Below are positions 1 through 12,803 of a stretch of DNA of 64,000 nucleotides, in pieces; positions within the stretch are counted from its first letter, which is position 1; the number at the start of each line of letters is the position of its first letter. The notes beneath the pieces are model-generated. The model was given only the letters and a program-made list of their open reading frames with translations, searched no databases and had not been told where the DNA came from. Made by a program: the position numbers and the translations under genes. The stretch is from Dillenia suffruticosa. Taxonomy: Eukaryota > Streptophyta > Magnoliopsida > Dilleniales > Dilleniaceae. The DNA is taken from positions 3,684,501 to 3,748,500 of the forward strand of contig JAVTVX010000013.1 of assembly GCA_033439265.1 (NCBI GenBank), written 5' to 3'.

Positions 1-3000
1 AGCATCCATGCTGCAAAATTTGATCTTATGCCATAAGCATGCATCTTGGAGTCTTGATAATCACATCTACAACACTTATTGTTTGGTTATCCGCTATGAT
101 CAAGATTGCACAAGCACAACCACCGAGGTAATAACCAAATGGCAATAGCACTAACGTTCTACCCATGATATGTGTTAAGACAGTTAGCACTTTGGTGGGT
201 TCTGGGAGTAGCTGGCTAAAACGAAACGTTCCACATCAGGTGGCACGCTCATGCTAATGCCCAGAGATGGTTATACTGGCAGTGCCCTCCATCCTTATTG
301 CTTCTCCCCCACCCCCCCCCCCCCCCCCCCCCAAAAAAAAAGGGCCAAAATGTGGCAGTTCTAGAATGAACAAAGCCTTCAATGTTTTGAGTCAGCTTGA
401 AAACTTACCATATACGCACACAGCTAGCCACTCATTAACTATTCTCACCCATGTGCTTGTCCAGCCAACATCGATTGTCCATCTGCAGTAAGAAACAACT
501 ACTTGCCTGTTGGATTTCTACCAGAATAGTTGTGAAATTCTCTTTGTAATAGATACTTACTTTTTCATTGGATGATTAGTATTCCACCCGATTAAGAGCA
601 TAGCAAAGTACATGGTTCCGGTTGCAAAAACGAAATGAAAGAAACCATAACCATAAGGAACATCATCTTCTTCTCGTGAATCATCCTTCCTGAACTGCAT
701 TTTTTAGTCAGATACAAAATGCTTGAAATTTTAATCAAACAACCACAAGATGTTCAATGGGACAAACCTGAAAGCATTTGGAATCAATTCCGGTTGAAAA
801 TGTAGCAATAACCAGTGCAAAAATAGCAATTATGAAGGTCTGCAAGCAAATGTGACTGGTCAGTGTACTCGAGAAAGAGAGGGGGGGGCAAAGGCATATC
901 GACTTGATGTTTTTTTCCCTATCGAAAAAGAGATGCCACTCCAGATTTAAAGTTTTGTCTAGCGTTTGTCATGGATAAATCATACAAGAATACTCAATTC
1001 CTGATAGGAATTATCTTCCAAATTTGTTGTGATTTGAATGGATTAGTGCTTGGAGCTTTAGAAATTTCTAGGTCCAAACAACCTGGAATAAGATAAGGAA
1101 AACTAGAAATTCAAACATTCCACAGGCCACATTAGATACCAAAAGGGAAAAGGTTAACTCTGATGAAAATCCATGTGCTATATACTATATATAACAAAAA
1201 ATCAACTACCAAACACACTGAACCTGATTTGGCCTAAATTTATTGGCCACCAAAAAAAATATATGGTGCATTATACAATGTTTCAAGTGCTGAATCTATG
1301 CCAACTAAGATTTTTTAAACCCTGCAGCTAATTTTTTTCCCGTCATGAGTATCCTATGACACCATTCCAAATTTTCTCTATGGTTCTTCAATGGCAAATG
1401 CTGGGAACTCTTCTCGAAGGGTTCTCTATGAGCATAGTAGTTGGGGGGTTATTGCAAGCAATAGTTTCTTCTTGTCCAAATTTTATTACTTAGTACTCAA
1501 GACCGAGAGGCCGTTTGGGATTGTTCATAGACTATGGTATTCAAAGAAATTACGATGATTGTCAGCCAGTCCGTCTTGTTTGAAGTGTCCTCTGCATTCC
1601 TGTTGCAATGATCTCCAGGGGGTTCACTGCAAAACACAATCAAAGTCAAAATGTTTAAGCAAAGAATGAGAGCAAGGAAAACACATCCTGAGACAGTAAG
1701 GGCAAACAAGCCATGCCTTCTAATGGCACACCAGCAAAGAAATACAACATAAAGCCCCATTAGACCTGGTGTGAGGATGCCTGCATTAACCTGTTATTAG
1801 ATAGATTAAAATTGTTATCAGTTCAAGAACGAAATGATGTAAGGGCAAAATCAACGACTCACTTTTGGGTGGAGAGAGACACTGGTCATAAGCTGGAGGA
1901 GTACTAATGTCCACGAGATGAAGAAAATATTAAGAAGACAAGATGACTCCGGGGCATACCAGATGTACATTGAGATGATCCCCAGTAAGGATACAACATA
2001 TGCTGCAGTTGCCAGGAACATTGCCTGCACATGGCTGCACCAAAGATCCATATCATATGCAAATGAATCACAATTGGACAATCAAATGCAACGTGAAAAT
2101 TTTAGTTATTAAAAAAATCCTAAAAATTTGTTAACCTTTGCTTTGAGCCTACATTCTTAGGAAGCTAACCTTTCTTACAGAAACCAAAGCTAGTATTCAG
2201 CTGGTAGTTTTACACAACACCAATATGTCAACGCTACTAAGAATGGTGGTTGTTCAGAAGTCAAGAAAAGACTTACCATCTTTCAGCATTCTTATCGGCA
2301 TGAAACAATTCATTGATTAATCTAATGAAACTGATCACGCTTATTAGCTGAATTAGGAGGAAAACCCTGCAATGTGAGTGAATAAAGATCAGAACATAGT
2401 CAAGTAAAAAAATTCGCAATAAAATGGACTATGATGATCTATATGGGTATGAACATGTGAGTTTGCTATGGAGGTCCCACGATGAAATTAAGATAGGATA
2501 GAGTTGGTCATACCCAGCACCAAAATGGGCAACCTCAGCTGCAAAGAAAAGGTGTGTCAGAGAGCAGAGACATGAATAAATGCAATGAAACAACTCCAAG
2601 GCCCTCAAGATTTCACCATATAGCTGAATAATGGCAGGAGGAAACCAAAAAGGCACCAAGATCAACGCAAGCCAGAGAAGGAACTTGGAGTACCACCATC
2701 CAGACTGCCACATATCTCTAAGGCCGTACATCTTCAATGTACCAACAGTTGAAATAAACATTATGAAATAGAACAGCTAATGCATATTAAGGCCAACTTC
2801 ATCGAGCCAAAAATCAGAATGATTTTAACCCAAATGGGGCTGCTTATATACTGAAAAAGGATACAGAACATCCTAAGCTCACACGCAGAACTCCTTCAGC
2901 ACCCAGACACTCTCCTACACCTTGACATCCTTCTAGCGCTGCATTTACAGGAAAAAATAATAATAATATAACGAGACATTGCAGCTGTCCATAAAACTGA

Positions 3001-3255
3001 AAAACAAACTAGGATCAGCCATGATTGCAAGCATCCAAAGACGAGCAAAACAATCTTACCACTTATCTCTTTCAAGGCAAATTGGCCATAGTCTCGAACA
3101 GCCCAAGCTATAAGAGTTGTAATCAGAAAAATGAATCCATAAACATATCTGGCCATCCAAGGATTAGGACCACATCGGAATTGGTAAAACCATGATCCTT
3201 CCACAATAGCAGTGTGTCCATTTTCATTGGTGGTAGCACCTGCAACGCTCTCCAT
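1..3255 (-). CDS. Serinc-family multi-pass membrane protein (partial, 3' end off the window)
   Basis: Serinc (TMS/TDE) family, an integral membrane protein of about 10-11 helices; animal members are linked to serine incorporation into lipids, while the plant role is poorly defined. Coding exons on the minus strand, 5' to 3': 3060-3255, 2865-2938, 2617-2776, 2514-2538, 2277-2366, 1863-2034, 1717-1790, 1554-1626, 768-839, 561-694, 409-482 and 1-10 (continues off the window). All joints keep frame, giving about 384 codons against roughly 400 for plant members. Family motifs seen in order: NPWMARYVYGF, CLGAEGVLRVSLG, RDMWQSGWWYSK, IWYAPESSC, NAGILTPGLMGLYVVFLCW, DWLTII, FSTGIDSKCF, DDVPYGYGFFHF, WTIDVGWTSTWVRIVNEWLA. 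Oddities: a 25-nt microexon (2514-2538) and one GC-AG intron (1627-1716). The ATG at 3255 gives the usual acidic/polar N-terminus before the first helix. The family call is very secure; individual splice sites are by-hand predictions. Confidence 0.93.
312..341. repeat. Poly-C followed by poly-A run
   Basis: A run of about 21 C followed directly by 9 A, inside the last traceable intron of the Serinc gene. Homopolymers of this length are prone to length error in assembly. Confidence 0.8.
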
Positions 3256-4905
3256 TGTCCTTCAATTCCAACAACACTCTTCATTACTTGGAGCCATCTA
3301 TGATTTCACTTTTTTTCATCTGCAATGTATTTTCAGAATATTGATTGATCACACGCATTCCAATGACGTATCTATTTAAAATCAGGAATAGCCATTGCTT
3401 GTAATTTGGTAAACTTGAGAACAAGATAGGGAAGCTTGGCTCCCAAGACCAGCAATCTCCAACTTCATTAAATTCAATGTTAAATTAACAGCAGATTGCA
3501 AGCATTTCTCATGGTTCACAAGAAAAATGTTCACAAGCGACCTCGTCACAGAAAAACAAAAGTTAAGGAATATGCGTGAGATGCATGACAAGGATGTCGG
3601 TGATACATAGGTGGATCGATATGATATAAGAAACTCCACTCCAGAGTTCAAGTTGAAGAGACAATAGTGTATTGGACCTACTATATACGCATCCCACACA
3701 AACATACATCATTCATGATTTTGCCTTAAGAATCTGCCACGTAATCTTTTATACTATGCAACCCATGATATGCCTATTCATCACAAAAGGGTGAAACTAC
3801 AATTGGAAAAATTCTTTCCAGCACAGTCTGAACTTAAGGCCACTAGAAATTCATGAGGTAACTTGTTCATTGTTTCTAGGAAATGCAATTTGTATAAATG
3901 GAATTTTGTCTATTATGATTTAAGAGAAATCTCACCTTTAATGAAACCTGATTTTGAAGTTCATTTATGTTTTGAATGTGATAAATTTACTTCTATTAGC
4001 TTTTCTTCTAATTTTACATAGCTTGTAGTGTAGAGGGAAGAATTTATAACGTGCACAAGTTCTAAATAAATTTACATTCCACCAAATCTTTTATAACCAT
4101 CCACATTCCCCATTTTTTCTCTCACACCCATTTCTTAGAAACTACCCCTCTGCTTTCTTCCCCTGATCTTTTAAAATTTTTTTCGGAAATTTTCAGTGTG
4201 AGACATTCTTTCTGATATAAACCGTAAAAACTATGATGTGACATTCAATTATTTATCTTTGTACTACAGATTGTATTTTTCAACAAAGGGTTTGTGTATA
4301 AGTTAATTCATACAAATAGCATTATTTTTGTTTTTGTATCAAAACTTAATTTGGGAGTTAAAGACCCAACCGCACAAGTCAACGATAACATTAATTCTAT
4401 GTACTAAGAACGTTAGATGGAAACAACAGAAGCAAAGTTGAAAGGGAAACATTTGACTGGTATTCAAGAGTAATTACACCTGTCACCGGAGAAGGGAAAA
4501 AGCGAAAGATTTTTTCACCATCCCCCGAAGATCTCTCCTTAGGAAATTCAGAAAATTATTCTTGATATTAGTGAAATCAACGAACCCATAAATCTGTTTC
4601 CAAAAAATCTCTCTCAAATATCCAATTGGCCCGTCCATCCCAACATATCCCGAAATTGAAAATTCAACAAAATCCATTTGCACAACCCAATTGACAATTA
4701 GTAATATCACAAATGCAGCAGATAAAACCCAAAAAAAAAAATAATAATAATAAAATAATGAAATATGGAAACAATGATTTTGAAAACAGAACAAAATTGA
4801 ATGGGCAAATGACTTGGTATGAAATTAAATCGTACCTGGATGGAATGGTTGATCAATGAGAGAGAGATAGAGAGATCTGAAGAGGAAGCAAAAATGTACT
4901 GGAGA
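3256..4905 (-). other. 5'-UTR and leader intron of the Serinc gene
   Basis: Upstream of the ATG at 3255 the minus strand has an acceptor (ATTGCAG) that opens a UTR piece at 3256-3319. A matching donor (CCAG|GTACGA) lies at 4836/4835, so a non-coding first exon of about 4836-4905 and a leader intron of about 1.5 kb (3320-4835) are likely. A leader intron before the start codon is common in plant membrane-protein genes and often raises expression. The exon limits are inferred from splice motifs and the TATA position, not from transcript data. Confidence 0.55.
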
Positions 4906-4930
4906 AGTTTATTCTTCTCTTTGGACGGGC

Positions 4931-4937
4931 TTTATAG
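4931..4937 (-). promoter_or_regulatory. Probable TATA box of the Serinc gene
   Basis: CTATAAA on the minus strand lies about 30 bases upstream of the expected start of the non-coding first exon. A (GA)n tract at 4961-4990 lies just upstream of it. The position fits the leader-intron model; there is no direct evidence of the transcription start. Confidence 0.4.
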
Positions 4938-4957
4938 TATAAGCGAAGACAACAATG

Positions 4958-4960
<3 letters not shown>

Positions 4961-4990
<30 letters not shown>
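4961..4990. repeat. (GA)n microsatellite
   Basis: Fifteen GA units directly upstream of the Serinc promoter; the surrounding 4860-5070 is also GA-rich. Confidence 0.85.
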
Positions 4991-4994
<4 letters not shown>

Positions 4995-5040
4995 ATAACG
5001 ATATACTTTTGTCTTCTTGATGTTTCTCCTTTTAAATTCA

Positions 5041-6116
5041 GAGTCGTGAGGGGGGAGAGAGAGGGGGGTTGTAGTGTGTGAGTTTCTTTTTTTCAGTAGG
5101 TTGCTTGGCTAATGGGGCTTGTTGTTTTCCCGCCGGGAAGCTTTGTGTCTCCGCATTAACTCGTGACGTGCAAGCTTTAACCACTCATGGTTAATTCTTC
5201 AAAGTAACTTCTCTCTGTCTCTCTCACCAAATCACTGAACGATTAAAATCTCACTCACTTTCCCTAATGAACAACCATTCACCCCAGTAGTCCATGCACC
5301 AAATTTCCATGCTTTGTCTTTGGATTTTTTTTCTTTTGCTTATACATATATAGAAATATATATATATTTAACAATACAATGTCAAAAAAAACAGCAAAGG
5401 CCAAGAGGTGAAGTCAGAAAATATGTACCAAACTTTATAATTTTAAGGAGTAAGAATTATAATTTTTTAATTCAAATAATATTTAAAGTTATAATCTTAA
5501 AAATTACAAATAATATTTTCTTATAATTTTAAGAACAGCCCCGCACGCCTGCTGTCTTTAGTTTGAAGGTCATAATGCGGATGAAGTCTCGTTACGTAGA
5601 TGGTCATCATGTTGCAAGTTTTTGAAACTAAAACCTATTGACATTCTCAAAATCAATGGAAAAGAGAAAAATTGCTCGACAATAACAACACTAGCTCTTT
5701 ATTTCATTTCATAAAGAGAAAAATCAATTGGAGCGAACAATTTATTTATAATGTTTTTATAATCTGATTCTATGAGAGGTAAAAATTAAATATTTCATTT
5801 ACAAAATGTACTCAATGAATTGGTTGCTACACAACTTTTTTTTTTTTTTTTTTTTTACCTTTTTTCTTTATTCTTTTGTAAACGTGCAACAAATGATAAA
5901 ATTCTATTACATCCAAATCCATGACGAGAATGAAGAAAACATCTCCCTAAACACATGAGTCTGGAGTAAATGACATCCAGACAGACTCATTTAGTGTCGT
6001 ATATATTACATCCTTTTTACCTCGATCTTGCGTTTGGGTTATTAATACCCGATAAATAATACTTGAAATTTCAATATTTATTTAGAAAAGAAGAAATAAA
6101 AAAACCTTTTTAATAG

Positions 6117-6153
<37 letters not shown>

Positions 6154-8828
6154 CAGATGGGGGTATTCCAATGTAATGGCGAAGGACAATTTTTTAAGTG
6201 AGAGAAAATTTTATAGGAACCCTTCGACAGACAAATAAGGGATATCCATCCATTGTTACAACTTAGTATGGATTTCCACCGAATGATGGGGTGTCTGTTT
6301 AGCACCCCTTGAAGTCATTATAGTGTTTCGATAAAAAAGAGTGGTATATTTGTGTCTAAAAAGTGAAAAAGGAGAATCATTTGCTTTGGGTTAAAGGGTA
6401 CACAAATTTCCACCATCCAAGATGGGTTGCTTCCTCTATGCAAGACAAGGAATTATTCAGGTCTGAAGAAATGACCAAAGAAACAATACCAATCAAACTT
6501 TAGAGAGAGAAAAGGATTCAAGTGAATTTTAACACAATAAAAACGGAACAAAAAATAGGGAGATTAATGTATATGTGATTTAACTATCCCTAAAATATTA
6601 ACGGACAGTTGATCTAATAGTTAAAAATCTTTAATTAAATTTTAAATTTAAAACTTAAAAATAAAAAAAATTACGTTAAAAAATCTCCCTCCTAAATTGG
6701 GACCAACAATATCATACTGGATAATCAAAATTAAAAATAAAAATAAAAAAAAAAAAAGAAAAAACTCTCCTAGAGTAGCTCTATCAATCGGGTTTAGACA
6801 ATTATCTTGAATTTGAGAACCCATCAATTCTAGAATCTTAGGTAATGTATTATATATAAAAAAAACAGGGACTAAGACAGGATCCTTTTTGAATTTTTTG
6901 ATTGTTGGTACGATAATTTTGTGTTTTCTGAACCTTGTGGTTGATGCCTAAAATGGGGTTAGTCAAAATAGTTGAACTGTTCGTTCCAACTCCCAACAAA
7001 AAGCTTAACATCACAACATTTGTTAGATGCCCAGTATAGTTTTTTCAACAAAAAGAAACTCTGGTTTATTTAGGCAATGTTCTACTTTAAACTTAATCAC
7101 CACCCAGACACTGCTTTTGAGAAGCCATCTCTCTCTGCCTGATGGGAGAGCATATTCGGCGCCTTGAAGGAGAAGCAACCTTTGAGAGTTGGTTTATAAA
7201 ATATGAATTTAATGATGTTATTAGATAATTAATTCCCAAAATGGTGAGAAAATTCAAGGAATGATGATTGTGCGTATCGAGGGATGTAGCCAAAAACTTC
7301 ATTGGAACTATTTGTGTACATGTCCAAAAATAAAACACGAGGGTACAAAGCTTCTTGGCTACTGTTTTTGTTTTCTTCTCGAGCTCTACACCACCGAAGG
7401 AAGAAACTTGTGAATTTTACGGTTTCATTTCATGTCTTTGTATCTTGGGCGGATACTCATATGTAGAGAGAGAAAAAGAGAGCATAGTAATATTCTAGCT
7501 CATAGTCAAAGTGCTAATGAAAAATGGAATTTTTCTTAAATAATAAGAAAAATCTGGAAATGGGGAAGACTCAGAAAGAAAGGGAAGAATATTTTGTTGA
7601 TTGCCAATAGGGCAATTGGCCTTATTCTATTCTATTATATTGTAAGTGGGACTGCAAAGAGTATCTCTCCGGTCCAAACCAGGGGTATCATCCTTATTTA
7701 ACAAAGCTTGGTCACATGCCTCCACTCCACCTGATTGTTATTATGGAGAAAAGAAGCAAAGATTAATCATTGATGGGGCCCTTAATCTGAATAATTAACA
7801 ATTATTACGGAGCACATCATGCTTAGAATAACTCCCAATAAGATCGAGAGCTCCTTTGAAAACTCGCAATGCTTTATTTTTTATTTATTTTTATAATAAT
7901 GAAAATTTTAAAATATTATAATTTTTTTTATCATTATATTCGAAATCATATTTCAACTAATTTGTTTCGAGCGTCTGTGAGTCTCTATTTAGGGGAATGT
8001 TTTCCCAGCGAAATATTTTTCATTCTCAAATTTTAAACTCAAAATTTGATTAAAAAATCTAGTCGATAAATATTATGATTTAACGAGAGGAGTCTAATAT
8101 TTTATGAATTATGACTCAACAAATCTTATATAGAAATACAAAATTTCCCTTGGGATAACTCTAGATATCAAATATTGAATCTTGTTTGAAAAATATATAT
8201 ATATTTGTTATTAATTCACTTTAAATTTGGATGCTAAAATTTATGTAGTTGATGGACCAATCATTTCTTTATGGGGATTGGTATGGTAAGGAGAACATGC
8301 ACCCCAATTGCAGTGATGTGATGTTGGCTATGGTCCATACAATTTATGCAAAAAGTGGAAAATAAATCTAGAAGAAGATGTAAATTGGGGGGGATAGTGC
8401 CTTTGTTTATTTCCTTTCTTTTGGTTTGGTGAGAAGGAACAAGTCATGACTTCGACCTAATGATTCCAGTCAAGTACCACCGTGCCAAAAAGGGCTTTGT
8501 AACTATTCATCTTTCCTCGAGTTGAGGGGTTCGAATTTGTCGTTCTTAATTGGTAATGGCTTCTCTCTAAGAACTCCCAAGAAGGCATACATTTAAGCAG
8601 CAATTTTGTGTAATGTATTATATATTAAATGATTTGGTTGCTCTATTATTATTCTTCCTATCATAAAATATTTGATTTGAGTAACAAAATTAACCCCATT
8701 AAATAAAAATATCATTATAACTTTAACAAAATATTAATTTTCAAAAACTTAATTGTACTCTGGATTTGATAATAATTATAAAAGAATCGGGTTCATTCAC
8801 AAGTATGCATAACATGAAGAGGGGTCAT
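5041..8828. other. Intergenic, no gene recognised
   Basis: AT-rich sequence with frequent stops in all frames, a poly-T run near 5840 and a (TA)n tract at 6121-6151. No ORF here resembles a known family, and no splice-linked exons were found. Confidence 0.6.
6121..6151. repeat. (TA)n microsatellite
   Basis: About fifteen TA units in intergenic DNA. Confidence 0.85.
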
Positions 8829-8840
8829 ATTCCTCACCAA

Positions 8841-8931
8841 CCTTTCCCTAAGAGAATAATGTTGTAGTTACAATTCTCTCTTCCAATCTTATAATTTGGG
8901 GTTTAAATTTCATGTAACAAAAAAAAAATAC
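8841..8931 (+). mobile_element. Ultra-short tRNA-derived SINE (type C)
   Basis: A 91-base unit ending in an A-run with a B-box-like stretch (TGGGGTTTAAATTTC). It is flanked by a near-perfect 12-base target duplication: ATTCCTCACCAA at 8829-8840 and ATTTCTCACCAA at 8932-8943, one mismatch. It resembles the units at 32021 and 52954 in size and layout. It encodes no protein, so it would have moved using LINE enzymes. Confidence 0.55.
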
Positions 8932-8943
8932 ATTTCTCACCAA

Positions 8944-10607
8944 GCCCAAATTGATAATGGGTAGCACTTTTCTGGGCTTTGACATCTTGAGACAGTATTT
9001 GGGCTTTGTGGCCCACAAATCAATTGGGCCCCATATTATGTAATATGATTTAGTTTTCGGTTTTGAAATATCTTAGTCATATTCTTCAATCCTGGTCCAA
9101 GTAAGTCCAATTTGGGTCTGCATAGGATAGCTGGGCTCTCCGGTTCATGCCTAGTTATCATCTAAAATGAGAACATGAGAGAATTTTTTGTCCTTTTCAT
9201 TTTTTTTTTGGTGGTCGGGAATCTTGGACGGGCCCATGTGAGAGAATTTAAACTAGACTCAATTGAAATCAGATAAGATTTCTAATATAAAAGTTATTAA
9301 TATAATAATAGTTTTATTCTTTAGTTATAAAACTATAAAAACTATATATTCTCTAATAAATATCATAATGACATAAAATAGCCTCTCGAGTAAGATTGGG
9401 ATCAAGAGCTCAAAGAGATGAGAATAGCAAACTCTTGTCATTTGAGCCGACATTCGTTGGTTATTTTATTTTATTTTATTGGGAAATTTGTTTTGTTAAT
9501 TTTCTCATTATAAAGAATATTTGATGTGAATGAAGAGATGAAATTTAGGAGGGAGGGAGGGAGGGGTGGATGGATGAGTGACACCGATTAAATGCTCAAA
9601 ATGTCACTCAAACATAGGTGATGGCTGATATATCTCTTTCCCAAGATGTGAAAAATGAGAGTGTACTGGTCAGATATGTCTGCCTTCGCTTTTAAGTTTT
9701 TCTCTTGATGGCCTAAGATGGGTTCGTCTTGATTTAATGGCCTTGAGATGTTGACATAATGATCCTCCACCAATGTTGAACATTTGCCCTATACACACAT
9801 GGCAATTGATGTGATTATATAAGATAGATTATTATCTTTTCTAACTTTATTATTATAAAATATGGAAGGAAACCAAATGAAAGCTTCTTCAAATTACTTC
9901 CAAATCACTCAAAATTCCCTTTGAATTGAAGTTTTCTTTGAACTTCATTTTTTTAAACATTGGGCGGCGGTGGAATGAGTGTAGCCCAACTCTTAAGGTC
10001 TATGTGCCACCAAGTGTGTTGTATTTTGTATGTTTCTCTTATGAATTGGTCGTAATTGTGGACAAAAACTAAGCCAAACAAAAAAAAAAAAATAATACAT
10101 AATTTATGGATGAATGTTGACCTAGCATTCCCAACTCCACCTCATATTTGTTAATACAATTTTCACTAAAATAGTGTATATTTAATATTAAAATATAAGA
10201 ATTTCTTTGTTATTAAGTAATCAAAAAGGAAAATTATGATCATGAAGATTTGAAAGGGAGGGGGGGGGGAGGTGACTTTCTAGTATTTTAAGGTCGCTAA
10301 TGGTGGGCCTAAACGAGGAAGAAGGAAGTTTATGGTAGGGCATTAATGAATTAGATCCACCTTCCTCACACAGCCTGTCAATTGAGCGCCTCCACATAAA
10401 TGATAAAATTAGTTATGTTCAATTAAAGGTGCAAATCAAAAGCCAGTCAACTAACTTATTACATTTAATTTGTAGTTGATATGGTGATGATAGAAGCAAA
10501 ACCCTAACATCCCATGTGAGAAAGGGCCCCTTTGCATTTCATCATCCTTTGGTGGGTTATCTGTGTATAATCGTCTGTCCAATATGGAAAAAGACATCTA
10601 CTAGAAC

Positions 10608-10655
<48 letters not shown>

Positions 10656-10783
10656 GAAAATTTTTAATGGCATTCACAAGGTTGTGGAATTGGGAAAATG
10701 ACATAAAAGGCTCTCTACTGTGATATGAACCAACAACTTCATTTTATTGAATCAACCTAACCATCTAACCCCAATAGCTCATC
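8944..10783. other. Intergenic, no gene recognised
   Basis: AT-rich DNA with a small G-run near 10261 and a (CT)n tract at 10611-10652. Nothing coding can be supported. Confidence 0.6.
10611..10652. repeat. (CT)n microsatellite
   Basis: About twenty-one CT units in intergenic DNA between SINE insertions. Confidence 0.85.
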
Positions 10784-10935
10784 TTTTCTTGGTTTTCACC
10801 ACCGGTATGCAAGTTTTTACCCGCTAATCCGGTTCGAATACTATGAAACTCATTTTAGGGATTGACTCTCCTAAATCATTTTTCATCATTTTTAAAACTC
10901 GAATTCGAGATTTTTAATTAAGGAAAGGAAATTGA
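10784..10935 (-). mobile_element. SINE (type B) with 18-base target duplication
   Basis: The insertion is bounded by a perfect 18-base direct repeat, TAACCCCAATAGCTCATC, at 10766-10783 and 10936-10953. On the minus strand it runs from a B-box-like CTCGAATTCGAG through a conserved GAACCGGATTAGCGGG block to a GGTGGTGAAAACC 3' end and a short A-rich tail. The A-box half is missing, so the copy is 5'-truncated. The same 3' block occurs in the copies at 11372 and 12631. Confidence 0.75.
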
Positions 10936-11324
10936 TAACCCCAATAGCTCATCGTAAGTGTGGGTGTAAATATATATACACATTAGTTTCAAACTGCATA
11001 TACATTTTGAATGAATAAATGTAGAGATATATACGGTGTTTATAAGAAAAAAAAGGGTCATTTTCAGGAGACACAAAATCTAAACAGATAAAAGAAAGCT
11101 ATGAAATAAAAGAAAAGATAGAGATTTAAAAGTTTAATAAAATACATAAAAATGATATAAGAAACTAAATTTTTAATGAGGACAATTCTTGTAAAAAATA
11201 ATTTTAGTATAGTTATATAGGTAATAATTTGGTCTAATTTTAAATCCCTTTAAATTCTAAAAGAACAGGATGATATGGTCCGAAATATTGATGGGCTTCT
11301 TACAAATTTATTTCAACTTAATGG

Positions 11325-11360
<36 letters not shown>

Positions 11361-11371
11361 CAGTACTAAAC

Positions 11372-11526
11372 TTCTTTGGGTTGAGTAATCAGTACTCTAC
11401 CCTTTAAATTAGAAGTCTCCCGTTTAAGCTATGATAAAAAAGGATTTAGGAGAACCAACTCCTAAAATGGGTTTCATAAACCGAATTAGTCGGTTAAAGT
11501 CCAGATACCGATAGTGAAAAAAAAAG
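11372..11526 (+). mobile_element. SINE (type B)
   Basis: Starts with a tRNA-like head (TTGGGTTGAGTAATCAGTAC as A-box region, then TCTCCCGTTTAAGC as B-box region). It continues through the family block AAACCGAATTAGTCGG and ends in CGATAGTGAAAAAAAAAG. The flanks AACAGTACTAAAC (11359-11371) and AACAGAATTAAAC (11527-11539) match at 11 of 13 positions, a plausible aged target duplication. A (TA)n tract lies immediately upstream. Confidence 0.6.
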
Positions 11527-11539
11527 AACAGAATTAAAC

Positions 11540-12630
11540 TCAAAACCTAAAATAATAATAATAAAAAAAAAAAAATTATGGCATTATCTCAATATTCATA
11601 GTGATGACCTAATACCCAATTGGGTGTTTCAGAGCTGTAAAGACAATGACCCTATTATTACATATTCATTCCACTAAATTGTCAAAAACCTCTTTCCCAT
11701 TAATGTTTCCAAATTGATAGTCCCATTCTGCCCTTTACCACTTGTTCAACTCAGTAACAGCACTCAAAAACCTTTGGAATTCTTGACTGTCTCTTTCATA
11801 TTATCAAATTTCCACACCGGAATTTATTTTTCGTTAATGTTTCCATACATAAGAAAATGCTAAATTCAGGGGAAAAAAAGTCGATAACTAAGACACCAGT
11901 TCGTTATTTTTAATAGTCAATAATATTTAATTACTATTTTTTTTGGGGACAGGTAATATTATTTTTTAGAAAAAATTTCACGCCCACCAAATTCCTTTTT
12001 TCCATTCCCTTTCCAATTTTGACAAATCTGAAACGTAATAACCGTTGAGGAGATTGTGGTTTTATCGAAGAAGACAAGAAGGAAGAAAGAAATTTGCAAG
12101 TAGACGAATTGCAGAGAAACAAACAATGGACGGATATGGATTGTCAGTGTCACATGCAAATGGCAATATAAGCTCCTTACCCAATACCGAATCACCCGTT
12201 GAATTCTGTGGGCTCTATGCCATTGCCATCACTAGAACCTATTCCCATATGAATTGCCCCATTTTCGCTTTGAACCCTAACCTAGACATGGCCTTTTACC
12301 CTCCTTATTTTCCAACCTTTCTGTGTAGTGTTACTCGAAATAAGTGTAATCGCCGATAATTTTGAGAACTAATAAAATCCCATACCACTGCATTTTACTT
12401 TTATTGAACTCATAATATAGCTCTCTCTCTCAGTGGGGAACAAGATGGTCACAAAACCATGTTACTTGGGGAAGGGGGAAGATCTGTGAGCACCACTGTA
12501 GCTGAAAGTGGGATCCATGTGACAACAAGAGTTTCCAAAGCTTTACTGACCATTTTGAAGCTTCTGATGAAACCCCTTAAAGATATATATATTTACACAT
12601 ACCAATGAGACGAGTGAATATGAAGAAACC
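11540..12630. other. Intergenic between two SINEs
   Basis: Contains one 104-codon open frame (12045-12359, plus) without recognisable domain, signal or partner exon; it is not called as a gene. No other feature seen. Confidence 0.45.
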
Positions 12631-12803
12631 AAACTCGTTTGGATTGAGTGATCAAACACTCTACTCTCTTAAACAAAAATCTCGAATTCAAGCATGAGAA
12701 TAACGAAAAATTATTTAAGAGATCCAACCCCTAAATGAGCCCCACAATGTTTGAACCGGAGGATAAAGCCCGGATACGGTGGTGAAAACCATAAAAAAAA
12801 AAA
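12631..12803 (+). mobile_element. SINE (type B)
   Basis: Begins with TTTGGATTGAGTGATCAAAC (A-box region) and a B-box-like TCTCGAATTCAAGC. It then carries the family block TTTGAACCGGAGGATAAAGC and ends with GGTGGTGAAAACC and an A-run. It aligns along its length with the copy at 11372. No clear target duplication is left. Confidence 0.6.

Noticed and set aside
12045..12359. 104-codon plus-strand frame
   Set aside because: No recognisable domain, no convincing promoter or partner exon, and it lies between SINE insertions; it could be chance.
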